A stretch of 64,000 bases of DNA, from contig CALNXK010000042.1 of the NCBI GenBank assembly GCA_942486035.1, positions 1,952,001-2,016,000 on the forward strand, in the 5' to 3' direction. A program made the translations under genes and the position numbers. Under the pieces are notes generated by a model. It had not been told where the DNA came from, ran no database searches, and worked only from the letters and a program-made list of their open reading frames with translations. Source of the DNA: Porites lobata. Taxonomy: Eukaryota; Cnidaria; Anthozoa; Scleractinia; Poritidae. Shown one piece after another: positions 11,286 through 23,700 of this stretch. The first letter of the stretch is position 1; every line of letters begins with the position of its first letter.

Positions 11286-11772
11286 TCAGCGCTTATCTTG
11301 TGAAGGCATTGTATTTAACGTGAACTCACTGGTCAATGGAATATTATGTTGAACCTCCGAAGCCTTGTTTGCTGAGTACTCTGTGGTCTTCTTCGCCTTT
11401 TCATTTTGATTCTTAGATTCATACTCGGAATCAGCTGCATTTTCAAGCAGGCTTCTTTCGGGAATTATGTTTTTGTCCGTGTTCAAGTCTCCAGGATTCT
11501 TCAAAACAGGTTTTACATTTGAAGCGGCAATTTTAGTAGGTGTGGCATCGCCGTAAAGTTTGCGTTGAAAATCTTTTAAAGAGTCTTCAGCAGAGACGCC
11601 CGAATCACCTTGGCGCTTGGATTTTTGAGACCATTTCTCGAGTTGGCGGCTCTGTTGTCTCTGATACAGTAAGTTTGGATGTTACCACTAGTTGTGTTTG
11701 ATCATTTCTCAATGTGATTTCCTTCGTAGCTGGAGAAACAGGAATATTAACGGCTGAATCTAGGGGCAAAAG
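11286..11772 (-). CDS. Possible exon of an unrecognised gene, with an apparent frameshift
   Basis: Two overlapping minus-strand frames look protein-like. One starts after a possible acceptor (CCCCTAG) near 11758 and reads DSAVNIPVSPATKE onward. The other runs from about 11660 to the stop at 11286 and is rich in Lys, Glu, Ser and Asn (for example EDSLKDFQRKLYGD). They overlap around 11610-11680 in different frames. Either one is a separate exon after the acceptor ACTGTATCAG near 11660, or a single exon has been broken by a 1-base shift. I recognise no domain. The upstream frame at 11822-12088 could hold a further exon with donor GTAAGA at about 11834. It may equally be a decayed gene. Confidence 0.3.
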
Positions 11773-12225
11773 TGAATTAAACTATTTTAACGAACGTGTG
11801 TAAATCAATCAATCATTGTTCTTACAGGAGATCACTTTTGAGTGGTTTGTAAATAGTAAAATAAAAGTTTTCTCGCATGGTTTTTACTAAAAAGTTGTGC
11901 AACTCCCCCACCGAAAAAAGGATAATATAACGAATCTCTGACGCATTTTCAACCGTAAGTTTCAAAATTTTCAGCTCTTGGTGCTTCTTAAAAGATTGGT
12001 TCAGGAAGGAAAATCGGCAACAGAAACAAAAGAAGTTACCTTTTTTATATAACGAACTCACTCGAATCACGAACTTTCCGTTTGCCAATGTTCCGTATCG
12101 GACTTGTCTGTTTTAAAAAGCAAAGCATGGCGTCATATCATTTGCTCTGTATTATTTAGATGGCTTTGAATGGACGCTCAAGTCTCTTTCTTACCTCAGT
12201 CAGTCGGCCTATGGGCAAGGATCCA

Positions 12226-12456
12226 GGGGCCCGTTTCTCGAAAGTCCCGGTAACTTTTCGGGCCCGAAATCAAATATTCAAATCGAAATATAAAGAATAA
12301 GAGCGCGGGTCCTGGCAAGCAAACTACTCCATTTTGTTTCACTAACTGATGGTTCTATCATGCTAGATGCAAAACTTTTGAAACCTCGATCTTTAATATA
12401 AACGGACACGGCTTACCGGGCCCGTTAATTATCGGGACTTTCGAGAAACGGGCCCC
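12226..12456. mobile_element. Miniature TIR element, GGGGCCCGTTTCTCGAAAGT type
   Basis: The ends are exact inverted copies over about 24 bases, left GGGGCCCGTTTCTCGAAAGT and right ACTTTCGAGAAACGGGCCCC. The interior is non-coding. No target duplication is obvious. Confidence 0.75.
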
Positions 12457-14382
12457 AGCACCGATAAAAAGCAAAGAGACGGCTGAAAAGAGAGTTACCT
12501 GCCACCTAACATAGTTAAAACTTTATGCCTTGCAGATTCCGTTAGAGCCACAACCGCGCTTAACATACAAAGAACGTTTTAAAAAACTGATGTCATAATG
12601 TTGCTAGTTAGGGTCACTGCTCCTCGCTGATTGGTGAATTTAGTGCACGCGCAACATGTCAGCGCGCTCGCTTCCTGCATCTACGGCTTGGTCCAAACGA
12701 GAACGGTTTTTGAAACAGTTCTAGACTGAATACGTTCGTGGATATCGTTCTCGCAGTAACCGCCGTAAACACAAATGTTAAATCGCTCTCAATAATTTCA
12801 ATGAAAAAAAAAAATTATAAACAGCTACGTTTATTGCTTTACATCAAAAGCATATGTGTTCCTATTTATACACCGCATTACTACCTATTTACGTTAATTT
12901 TTGTCCACTTTACGCACTCAATTTTCTAAATAAAGGAAAGAAGACAAAGGAGAACTAATTTAAAACTAAAACTAAAACTAGAACAAACTATCCATCCCCA
13001 CAACGCGGAATTCTTGTATAAAATCTCTTGCCCACCGGGACAATTTTTGCTGAAGTTTACTACCCTGGAGCAATCATGCAGGCCCACCAACTCCCCTTTT
13101 CACTACCATTTACTTTGTCTTAGCGAATGTTGCTGCCCGTGAGGTAACTCAGTCGTCTGTTAGAATGGGTTGGCCCGATGCGTCCCTTGGCTACTGCAGT
13201 GAACTTAAGCAAAGGGGACTTTAAGATCCAACGACGACACGGCAACGAGAACGTCTCTTAAAAAGTGCATTTGCGTTATTTCTCTTTATCGCGATTATTT
13301 CCACCCACTTACTTTGTCAAATGTATGCGAACCCTCATTTAGTTGAATCCCAAGGAACAATATTTAAGTTCAGAGACAGAAATAAAATTTCACCGTTGCT
13401 TGTTTACGTTCTCCATAAAACGAGGCATTTTCATTTTGTACAGTAGTCGTGCAGAAATAGCGATGAAATGTTCAAAGAAGTGTGCTGCACGTGCAAAGTT
13501 ATTGTTGTTTTTTTGACGTTCTTTTTGCCGTTCGCGTCGTTGGATCTCAAACCTCTAAAGACGTTTTTAAGTGACGCAGGTCAACCGGAAGTCTGAAGCT
13601 AAATTTTTGCCCAACTTTTTGGACAAATCGTCTCTATAATGAGAAAGAGGCTAAGAAATACAAATTTGGTACTGTTAGTTTATTCAAAATGAAAAAGATC
13701 TCACTTCCGGTTGACGTGCGTCGCTCAAAGACGCCTTTGCTTGATCTCCCTTCGGACGGGAATTTTGTCGCGCCATGATATCTGTCCATTTTCTACTTTT
13801 ATGTAATTAATGTATGCATATATTTTTTAAAGTTTTCCTAAAAAAAATAAGCTTGATTGAAAGTCTGTGTGAAGGGACAGATATCCTTAAATATAGTGGG
13901 ATTTAAAAATTCCTACTTGATGAACGCACTCTTGCATAACTATATAATGTTTAATAGCAAAGCCTCTCAATCCCATTTCTTACCAAATTTGACGTAGCAG
14001 TCGAAGGTCGCGAAAATGAAAGGCAAATTGACATGGCTCGTGACAATGGTTTGAATTTCTTTCCATTTGTAATCTACAACGATAAACTGTGACTATCATA
14101 AAAGTCAAATTATTAAAACAGTTATTTTGATAACGACTAAAGCAGAGAAGACAACGGAAGAAGAACTGACCTGCCGCACGTTGATAGGATGTTAATTAGA
14201 TCGCACTTGAAACATTCTGACCTGTTAATGTAGTAAGCTCATGAGTTATTATCGTGCTCCTAGTCATTCGTCTAGTTTCAGCGGATTGGGAATGAAAGAG
14301 AAAGGCATAAAAATTGTGGGTTAATCTACTTAAAGTTGGGCATCAATTAAAAGCTGATGGGCGCTTACTATTTGTTAGAACC

Positions 14383-14540
14383 GGCCGGCCAGATCAGCTG
14401 AATTCAACTTTCCATCATTACTATCAGGCCGGCCAGAGTCACGAGAAGAACTTTTTTTCTTAACGACTTCAACGAAAGTGATGGTTTCAGCGAAAACTCT
14501 TGGAAAAAATTATTTTCAAAATTACCGTTCCGGCCGGCCA
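14383..14540. repeat. Three GGCCGGCCAG words in 160 bases
   Basis: The 10-base word GGCCGGCCAG occurs near 14384, 14429 and 14534 in AT-rich DNA. The surrounding sequence is otherwise not repeated. Confidence 0.7.
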
Positions 14541-14616
14541 GTTCTGACTTTTGGACAGCACCCTGAGTATCCTTTTTTTTTCCCCTTCTAGGAGTCTCTT
14601 GTAAAAGTATCTAATA

Positions 14617-14690
14617 TTGGACTATTTTAAGTCTAATATTGGACTATTTGGACTATTGGACTATTGGACTATTTTAAGTCTTACTAATTT
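14617..14690 (+). repeat. Short tandem repeat, TTGGACTATT units
   Basis: Units of TTGGACTATT recur with variable spacers, some of them AAGTCTAATA. Confidence 0.8.
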
Positions 14691-14936
14691 AAACGAGTCT
14701 GCTCTGAAAACCTACAGAGTGAAGTGTGGCAATTTTCCAACAGGAAGAGACCAAAACTATGTACTTTTCCGATGTCAGCATTTTGACACCCGTTTTGTTA
14801 TTTCTTGAATAGTTTTTCATGTGACTTAAGGGATTTAAAGAGGCTAGCAAACAAACAAATATGTTAAGAAGTTACTCTTTGCTAACTGTACTACCTCTAT
14901 TTTACAGGCCTCGAATTACACTACCATATGTCCTTT

Positions 14937-14942
14937 TTTATT
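14937..14942 (-). terminator. Polyadenylation signal of the GLEBS-KOW-MORN-RING gene
   Basis: AATAAA on the minus strand, 28 bases past the RING stop codon. It is well placed for cleavage shortly downstream. Confidence 0.5.
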
Positions 14943-14969
14943 CCTTGCGCATTACGTTCAAGCTCAAGA

Positions 14970-15469
14970 TTACCACGGATGATTGATGTTACACTGAAGC
15001 TCACAGTTAATAGGCCCACGGCAGGCGGGGCAGCCGCGTGAACCACCCTTCTTTTTATGTTCAGACACACACTGCCTGCAGTATAGCAGATGAGAACAAG
15101 GCAAAATAATGCAGTCTCGCCGTCGCTCAAAACATATCAGGCATAGCAGCGCGCCCCTGGCTTCGTCCAGTTCCTTTTGTATGGCTATGACTTCATCCGA
15201 AGCTTTGTTCAGCTCTTTTACAAGTGTCTGATTATCCAGTTCTCGCTGTTCCTTAAAGCTTTCACGAATCTCGAAGAAAGAGGTGTGAACTTTGCTGACC
15301 AACTCGTCGTTTATCACTTTCTGTGCGTTAAGCTTCTCTGTAAGACGGAGATTCTCATCTTTTAACTCAGTTAAACATTCACGCAAGTCAAGTAGCTGCT
15401 GGCGACTGATACTCTTTTCTAACAGATCATCAGCAACGTCTTTTTCAATTGGGCGACGGGACAATTGAG
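14970..15469 (-). CDS. Gene 2, last exon: coiled coil and RING finger
   Basis: The exon begins after the acceptor ATAATTATAG in phase 1 and encodes about 100 residues of charged heptad-like sequence, then a C3HC4 RING: CLICFERRRDC, the CxH pair (CSH), YCRQC, and CPACRGPI. All eight zinc ligands are present. RING proteins with this C-terminal placement after a coiled coil (for example IAP- and MEX-type ligases) act as E3 ubiquitin ligases and often dimerise. The RING is followed by a short tail ending CNINHPW, also conserved in the paralogs (CNVNHSS). Confidence 0.9.
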
Positions 15470-17755
15470 CTATAATTATTATAAAGACAATCTCAGTTGG
15501 GTTATAAAATTGAGCAGTTTATTACATAACTAGCTGGGTCAAAAATCTGCTGCTTACAGCTCTGCCTTATTGCCTTCTGTACTTCTTTTTCTCTATTTAT
15601 ATTAACAGGGTTTTTTTCTTCCAGTCATTTTATTCAGTAATGGTCACTACTTTCAACTATTTTCGCCCCATTTAAGGGAATACAAGACGGTCCTGGATTT
15701 TGGATTCTACGCAGTGGATTCCGGATTCCAGGTACGCTGTACTATATTCTAGTCGTCGTCAGCGGAACTTGGATTCTGGATTCCACTCGTTACTGTAAGT
15801 GATTCCAGATTCCTTGAGTTGTGTTCGGGATTCCAAAGCCTAGAATTTCGGATTCCACAAGCAAAAATTTCCTGGATTCCAGAATCCGAATTCCATTACA
15901 TGGCGCGAACCATTAGCAAAAATACCTAAGACAATGTACATTACTTGGGCTTAAGCATTTTTGTAACTGCATGATTTTTGCTGCTCAGACTACCTCCACC
16001 ACTACTGCCGATAAAACTGATTCATTAGGCATTTGAGGATAGTTCGTTTTTTTAAAAAATAATAATGATAAACCTGCCTTTACCACTGCCACCAAATTCG
16101 CGGTACTCTGTCACACCATCTGGCCATCTGAAAACAGCGCAGCCCTGTAAGGATCCTTCTTTACGAGTACCACGCTGGATTGTTCCATCCGGGAGCTTCA
16201 AGGTTCCATATCCAGTCATTTTGTCGAACTGCCACTGACCTTCATAAACAGCACCGGAGGAAAACATCATTTTTCCACTGCCATGCCTAATAAGAAGAAC
16301 ATCATTTTTTGGCAATCTGTATGTAATCCTTTTTTTTTTCGGGGTGAACATAGGATTTGTTTATGGGGAGTACTATGAGAAAAGGAGGATAGGGGCAGGG
16401 AGGAAAAACAATAAAAAGATGAGAACCAAAATTGTAATAATATGGACTAAAATTCTAAAAGAATCTACTGCCTTTAGTGTAGTCGTATTTTCACTTAGAG
16501 TTATACGTTTCTTAATTTGTATATCTGGTTTCAACTTTGTGATATGGCATGTCTAACAAATTATCCAACTAGCCAAAAGCAGGGTTTATATTAAGATATC
16601 TAGAGCCGCTCTGGGACAACTTACTTTCTCTTCCCCTGTTGGAGAACATTTTAACTGTTGAAAAAATTGGCCATTAAGAAACCTTGCCTACTTGATTTCT
16701 GTTGCACCACAGGTAACCCAGGCTCAGTAATAGTAGTACAATACGAATCAAAAAAGCGAGAAGTCCAAAGACTACTGCAAAGCTGATCATAGCAACGTGT
16801 ATTGCTTTCTCATTATAGCAATATCTTGGCTGGCCATACCAGCCTTCTTCAGTAACATCTGTATCCCTGAAGAAGGCTGATATGGCCAGCCGAAATGTTG
16901 TTATGAAAAAGCAATACACGTTGTTGAGATCAGCCTAGAGAGTAGCTCATTCTCTCTTGGATCAGCTTTGCAGTGGTCTCTGGACTTCTCGTTTTTTGGT
17001 TCTTAATATTTTAGCAGATTAGATCTCTTTTCTACAACGTTGACAACCAGCAGGATTTTCGTCCACGGTTTTTGCAGTTGATTTCTTTATCATTACAGTA
17101 CGAATCCTATTAAATTACAGTGTATGTATGGGGTTTAGTTAGGCTGCTAGAATTTATAGGAAATATCAGATAAATATCATTGGAACTTACTCTGCAGTAC
17201 CAAATAAAAGTTAATGACACTTACTAGGTAGAATACGTTTCATTAACTTTTATTTGGTATTTCCTACACATTTTAGGAGCGTAACTTAACCCCGCACAAA
17301 CACTGTAATTTTGTTCAGGGCACTCCCAAGTTCAAATCCTCGGCCACACTTGTAAAATAGCCAGCTGGCTTGCCTCCTTACAGTTGGGGTTCTTAACTAG
17401 GTTTATTGATTTCCATTATATGTTTCATGCATTTGCTCTGCCCCACTAGCCTTAGTGATATAATTACTGCCGTGAGGGTTTCTCACTTTTTCTAGAGAAA
17501 AAGCATGGCACTGGTAATCCACATAATCCTCCTTAAAAGAACTTAAGACTTGTCAATCGGTTAATACTAGCCACGACTTAGAACGTCTAATGATCTTAAG
17601 TAGATGCCTATTCATGACGTCATCGGCGTTTATTTATTACACACAAAAGCTTATTAAATCCACAACTTATACAACTATATTCAGCTATCCAGTGCTACCA
17701 GTGCAATGAACAGGTTCACAGCCATGTTTTTACCAAATATAAACAATCTTTAATT

Positions 17756-17788
<33 letters not shown>

Positions 17789-20700
17789 CGACGACGACAA
17801 CGACAACCTCAAATTACTTTGTTCAGTAACGTAGTACTTCTAGAGTTGTTGCTTTTTTACAACACAAACCGCGAGGATTTTAGACAGCAAGTGCTTTTCT
17901 TCAGAAAATAGAAAAATTGATCGGCTTTAAAACTGTGGTATAAAATTATAACTCTAAAAAAATTCTATGACCTTTCACTGGTATATTCTCTTATATTTAA
18001 CAAGGATTCCTTCACCGTTTACCGTTTTATTTTTCTGCATTCTCACCACGCACGCGCTTTGCATGCCGAGTTATTTAGTAATATGTAGTTTTCTTTCGGA
18101 CCGAGTTAGCTTTCCCTTCCAGCGCTGACTCTCTTTGCAGGTCTGCTCAATGTGCTCCCTGATGAGAATGACGGACCTTCTGAGCAGACTATTTAACTTT
18201 TATATTGCCGTCAGTCTATGTTCCTGTTTATATTAGTGAGCTCACTAGAACTTAATAACAGTGTGTCCTCGCTAGCCTTAACTACAGTAAAATTCCGAAA
18301 ATAAGCCCCTCCATGTAGAAGCCCCCCAAACTCGTAACGCAAAAAACCCTCCGTTAAATCGCCCCTTCAAATATAAGCCCCCCCCCCACCCGGAGCTTGT
18401 ACTTGGAAATTCCCCCAAATACAAAGTAAAACAAAGCAAAAACAGTAAATTTCCTTCCAACTCTAAGGCTAGCACAATTGATTTCCCTCCATAGATAAGC
18501 CCCTCCGAATACAAGCCCCTTCAAAAATAGGCCCCTCAAAAAGGGCCCTTGAAAAATATAAGCCCCGGGGCTTCTTTTCGGAATTTTACGGAAACCTACC
18601 ACTTTATTAATGCTAAAAATTTACATTAAAAAATCTCACGTACATGAAGTTATTTGCCCGCAGCTGCATGTAGTCTACGCTCAATGAACTGATGTGTGGT
18701 CGTTGTTATTGAACTGTACGTGCTGTGCTATCACTGAACTGGTTGTCTTTTCTGAACTATGCACACAAAACACAAAAAAGCAAAAAAAGCCAGAAAAGCT
18801 GTTGTTCGTTTTCTTGAAAATAACCTACTATTACCTCATGTTATTTTTCCATCCACCAGAATAAAATCCATGCTCAACAACATCGCTGTTGATTCCAGGT
18901 AAGCTAAGAATTAAGCATTCACCCTTTCCATGTCTCTTGCCTTAATTGACAGAAAAGAAAACATTGAAATACAGATGAATAAATATTACATGAAACGTAT
19001 GAAACACTGAAATTCTTTGGAAAAACACCATCAGTTTCTTAAAGGACCATTCATTTTAATATCAAGAAAGCGAAAAGGTGTTGCTTGATTTCCTGAAACT
19101 CGGGCCGAAAGACTTTATTTACCTTTGCACCATTCTCCATTGTACACTACCTCCCCCCTTACAGTTTTCAGTTTTCCGCGTCCATGAGGGAGCTCACGTA
19201 CATTATCCGCATCATCACCATTTGTACCCATGTTGACCGAATTCTTTGGTTTCACAACGTCTTCGCTAGTCGCCTGTCGTAGCTGGTGATTGGTATAGGG
19301 ATTTTGAGCATAGCTGCATTCCATTTTCTTTTTAAATGCAATGTATTCAAGCTTGGACTGAACTGAGACCATGTTAACTTGTCCCTCAGTATACAAATCT
19401 TTAGAAAGATGTAAAGAAAAAGCGGATTAAATTGCCAATAAATTGCCAATAATTCACCACTGTTTGCTAAAATAATCTACGGCGTAAAAGAAATCGATCT
19501 TCTTTAATTTTACAGTCGATCATGCTAACGCATACCTGATAAAGCAGCTCCATCGTTACTGGTAAACGCGTTCACTATCATGATCAATTTCTGAAAAAGA
19601 TCTCTCTGAATCAGTGTACAGCGATTCAAGGCCTGCAAGGGCTGTGTAAGCTCGTTCAGTAGAGTTTCAAATGCATACTTATGACTTCCTTTTTGGTTCT
19701 CTAAAGTAGCATCGGGAGTATCATTTAGAGTCGCTCCTGTGTCATCCAAACTTGAGAAACTACCTGGAGCAGTGTTAGAATGCTGTTCTGTTCGCCCTGT
19801 GTTTAAAGAAGGATAATTATCCTCCAAAATTCCTAAGTTGGGTGCCTCAGGCAAACTTCCTGGAGTGTCCTCTAGATTTCCCTTACTGAGAATCTTAGTC
19901 GTCATCTCTACCTCCTCCTTACCGGCACTTTTATCACTATCGTCCAGACTCTTCATTTTAGGTGTTTTTGTAGTATCATTCAGACTCACGTCAAAGCCTT
20001 CTTCAACATCCGGATTGTTAAAGATCGAAGGGTCAGGAGAATCTTTCACATTCATTTCAGTGACGCTGACACTTGATGCTTTATTTAGCTGTAATTCTCT
20101 GCTTTCAAAATGAAGAGTAGCGTTCTCACCTGCATCTTTAACTCGAGCACGTAACTTAACTAACACAAGCCTGTAGAGAGAGCTCTGAATCTGCATACAC
20201 TTTGCAATACTCTCTAGAAGCGCATCCTTAAGTTCCTGTGCTTCTGAAACAGACATTTCTGATAGTGGCTTCTCGTCGGCACCTTGTGGCTGCGGTGAAG
20301 TAAAACCTAGATTAGGATCAGACTCCGAAGTAAAATCGATGACTGGTGTGAAGGCGAAATCGCGTTTCCAAGTTGATGGCCCCGAAGCTGACATTTCAGA
20401 AAGATCCAAAGACACTGATAGAAAGAACCATGCAGACAAAGTTAATGTATGTTACCTTCTAACCATAACAAAAACAGATGATACCCTCTGATAAACTGTG
20501 GTAAAATACATTCAGACACAAGTATAACTTTGCTATCTCCAAATACGTCGTCTTTTTCAGTCAGGCAATAAAAAAATAACCACGACGACTCCATCAATCT
20601 CTGAAAAGCCTGCCAAGATGGTTAATTACATAACATAAAAAATAGCACTTAATAATATCTCATTCCATGCCACCTCGAGAAAGACGAAAAACATGCACGC

Positions 20701-23700
20701 CTGCACCTACATTACTGACATAACAAGCTAGGAAAACACTTGGTTGTAAAAGCGGCAAGACTCTACGTCCAATGACTGCAAAAGTAAGTCTCGCAAAGAA
20801 AAGATAACGAAGCTCTACCATTAAAAGTACTGAGATTAAATAAACAGCAAAGACCTGACAGAGATGCCTGTCCGAAGCTGGTTGTTGGAGGACCAACTTA
20901 GATAAATATTCAACGACACTAACTTTCAGGCTTTTCTTTCTTACATATCCAACTTACTTTGCTCAGGAGTAATTTGAGAAAAATTAGGTGCAAATGTTGC
21001 CTGAGTTGTTTCTTTAATGCCTGAAAGAAACATCAATAGCAACGGTGGATCGATAAAACGCAAAATGGAAAGTTAATATATAGATAAAACAAGATGAAAT
21101 GTTAACTTCTTATTTCCAGAGCATTGGTTCATTTACTTATGGCTGAAGAAATTCATAATCATGGGATAAACTTGTTAATTGGCTTTATAAGTGAATCTAG
21201 ACAAACCCGGCTGTGCAAAATCTGCCTGAGAAGTACTTGCTTTAAGGCCTGGGACGTCAATCGGCCTTTTAATGTCTGGGACGTTAATCGGCCTAGGGCG
21301 ACCTGGACTCAAGCCTTAAAAGAGAAACAGTAACAACAGTGGATTAACAAAACGAAAAAAGAAAACACTTAATACATATATGGATAAAACAGTGTAAAAT
21401 GCTAACTGCTGATTACGAGATCATCAGTTCACTACTTATCACGAAAGTTAACCATAAGTGAGTTTAAACAACTAAACAGGCTTCTTTACTATCTCCCTAC
21501 GGTGGCTAATGTACCTTATAAACTCACTTGATAAAACAAAATCTTTGATTTTTACTAGCGCTACTGTCATATATGTAATATTGATGGTATACTGACCTGG
21601 TTCATGGAAATTAAAGCAAAAAAAAGCTTATTAATGATGATACGAGTTTGTGTGAAATGACTAATCTTGAAAAGTCTGACTCTTTTGCCCTTTCTTAAGG
21701 GACGGCTTAAGGAAGCCCGGTCGTCCGAGCATGGTTCCGGTACCGCCAAGTCTATGAGTACTGTATTAAAAAAAGGCCCGGAGCTTGTTTAAAATAAGAG
21801 GCTGGAAACGGCTTGACAATGTTCACAACTTTGAAATATTGAAATTTATTCTCTACTCTTGCCTACTCTCCGTAGCCTAAGACGCAGTCATATTTCTGGT
21901 TGTCGCTCCCGTCCATCCGAAATTTATGACCCCCTTTTCCCGTAAACACTATCGTTCAAAATGACCGTTTGGCAAAAAGAACCCTTTCCTCAAAAAAATG
22001 TTAATCACAGACATGAGTAGTCACCTAGTTTCGCAAGATTTTTCACTGGCACTATCACGACTTCGCCAGTATTGTCCAACTTAAGAATTCCATCAGGATC
22101 ATCGACATTTATCAAAGTTCCAGTCATTGAGAAGCGGTTTATACCACGGATTATCTTAACCTGAAAGAAACAATACGATAACTAATGTGGATATAATATG
22201 TACATAACGAAAAGATTAGCTTGTATGTTTTGTTTTCCTAACGTAGGCCGAGTGACAATACACTAGAGAACTGTTTCTTTTAAATTTCGTCTTCTTCATG
22301 AGCATATGTAAGCATAATTTATGAGAAGACAAAGGGGCAAATTTTTCTAAGACCTTCATTGGCAAAACAAAACATAAAAGCTAAAGCAATCTATTGAAAT
22401 AAAACACTTCATTGAACGTTCCGTTGATATTAACTAACGAAGATATTGACTGGAAAAGTAACAAATTTTCTTCCGAAATACAAACTCAACTGAATCATTC
22501 TTCATTAGGAAATTGGCTTTTAATCAGTGAAATTATTCAGGCCTGAACCAGATTCCTTTTGTCGTGTGAACATATCAGGTATTGGCACTGTAACGGTAAT
22601 TTCAGGGTCATGGAGACTATTTTGATGTTGTCGTGATTAGAAAACCCTGTCGTCCAATATTGAAGCCTTGTGGAGGCCTCACTTTTTTGATGAGGAATGT
22701 CGAAAGACTGCTGTGAACGTATTCACTGACGTATTGAACACAATTGGTTTTGAAGGCGACGTTTGCTTATGGTATATTTTAGGACCTTGATGACCAAAAA
22801 TTTATCAAATTTGTATTTGATAAATGGCCGACTGTTGTCTACAGCCAATTGCTCATCCTGCGAGTCACTGATTTTCTTGTCACCGAATGCGATCAACCAA
22901 AGCACCGTTAATTTCTCGTTTACGCTATACGAGTTTATCAAACCAAATCAGCAACGCAAATAAGTACATGTTCTTGCACTACGTACGTTTCATTATGTAG
23001 ATATTTTTACCAATATAGTTTAATAACCACATCACGCTACAGTACGAGGATAAACAACTCTAAGACCTCTAACTGTTGCTTGTTTCGCTCACCATGATGA
23101 TGTCGTACGGGTAGTTTTTGGGAGTTAGTAATGCGTTTATACAAAACAGGGTATGCGTTAAAAATGCGACAAACGTGTATGATGCAAATAAATCCACCGA
23201 AACTGAGTTTCTCTTTTTTTCATTTTTTATGGAAATATTGAAGCCCGCAACAGCAACCTCTTACCTTGGCTCATGTAGGCTCGATTTCCGCCCGCTCTCC
23301 CGGACCCACTGGCCACGAGGTAATCAATCCTATAACTCTTACCAACAGGTTATTGAATAATTGATTCTGTATATATACCATGTGGCACGAAATTTTTGCC
23401 GGAGTTAATTCTTGCGGATTGGCGATTTTTTGTAATTTGAGGAAACTAATTTTTGCGATTAGGACAGATTGGTTTTTTTTTTTGCTGGGAATTAATTTTT
23501 GCGTTTTTTCAGGAAGTCCCGGACAACTTATTGATAGTATTTTCGTTTTTATTGAGTACGTGCAATGGAAATTTCGTGTCACACGGTGATCTTGCGATTA
23601 CGAAGTTTTTCTCCTAGTCTTTCTTTTAGAATTCTGACACAACTGAACAAAATGTCAGGAGTTACCCGCACTGTCAAGTAGTTGGTTGTTCTTTGTATTG

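Larger units (their letters stand above)
11773..14936. other. Intergenic, repeats only
   Basis: No supported gene. The stretch contains a TIR miniature element (12226-12456), a cluster of three GGCCGGCC words (14383-14540) and a GGACTATT tandem repeat (14617-14690). The rest is AT-rich and unassigned. Confidence 0.5.

Noticed and set aside
18278..18602. Overlapping minus-strand frames rich in Gly
   Set aside because: Translation of the AAGCCCC-type miniature element; the same frames occur in the other two copies.
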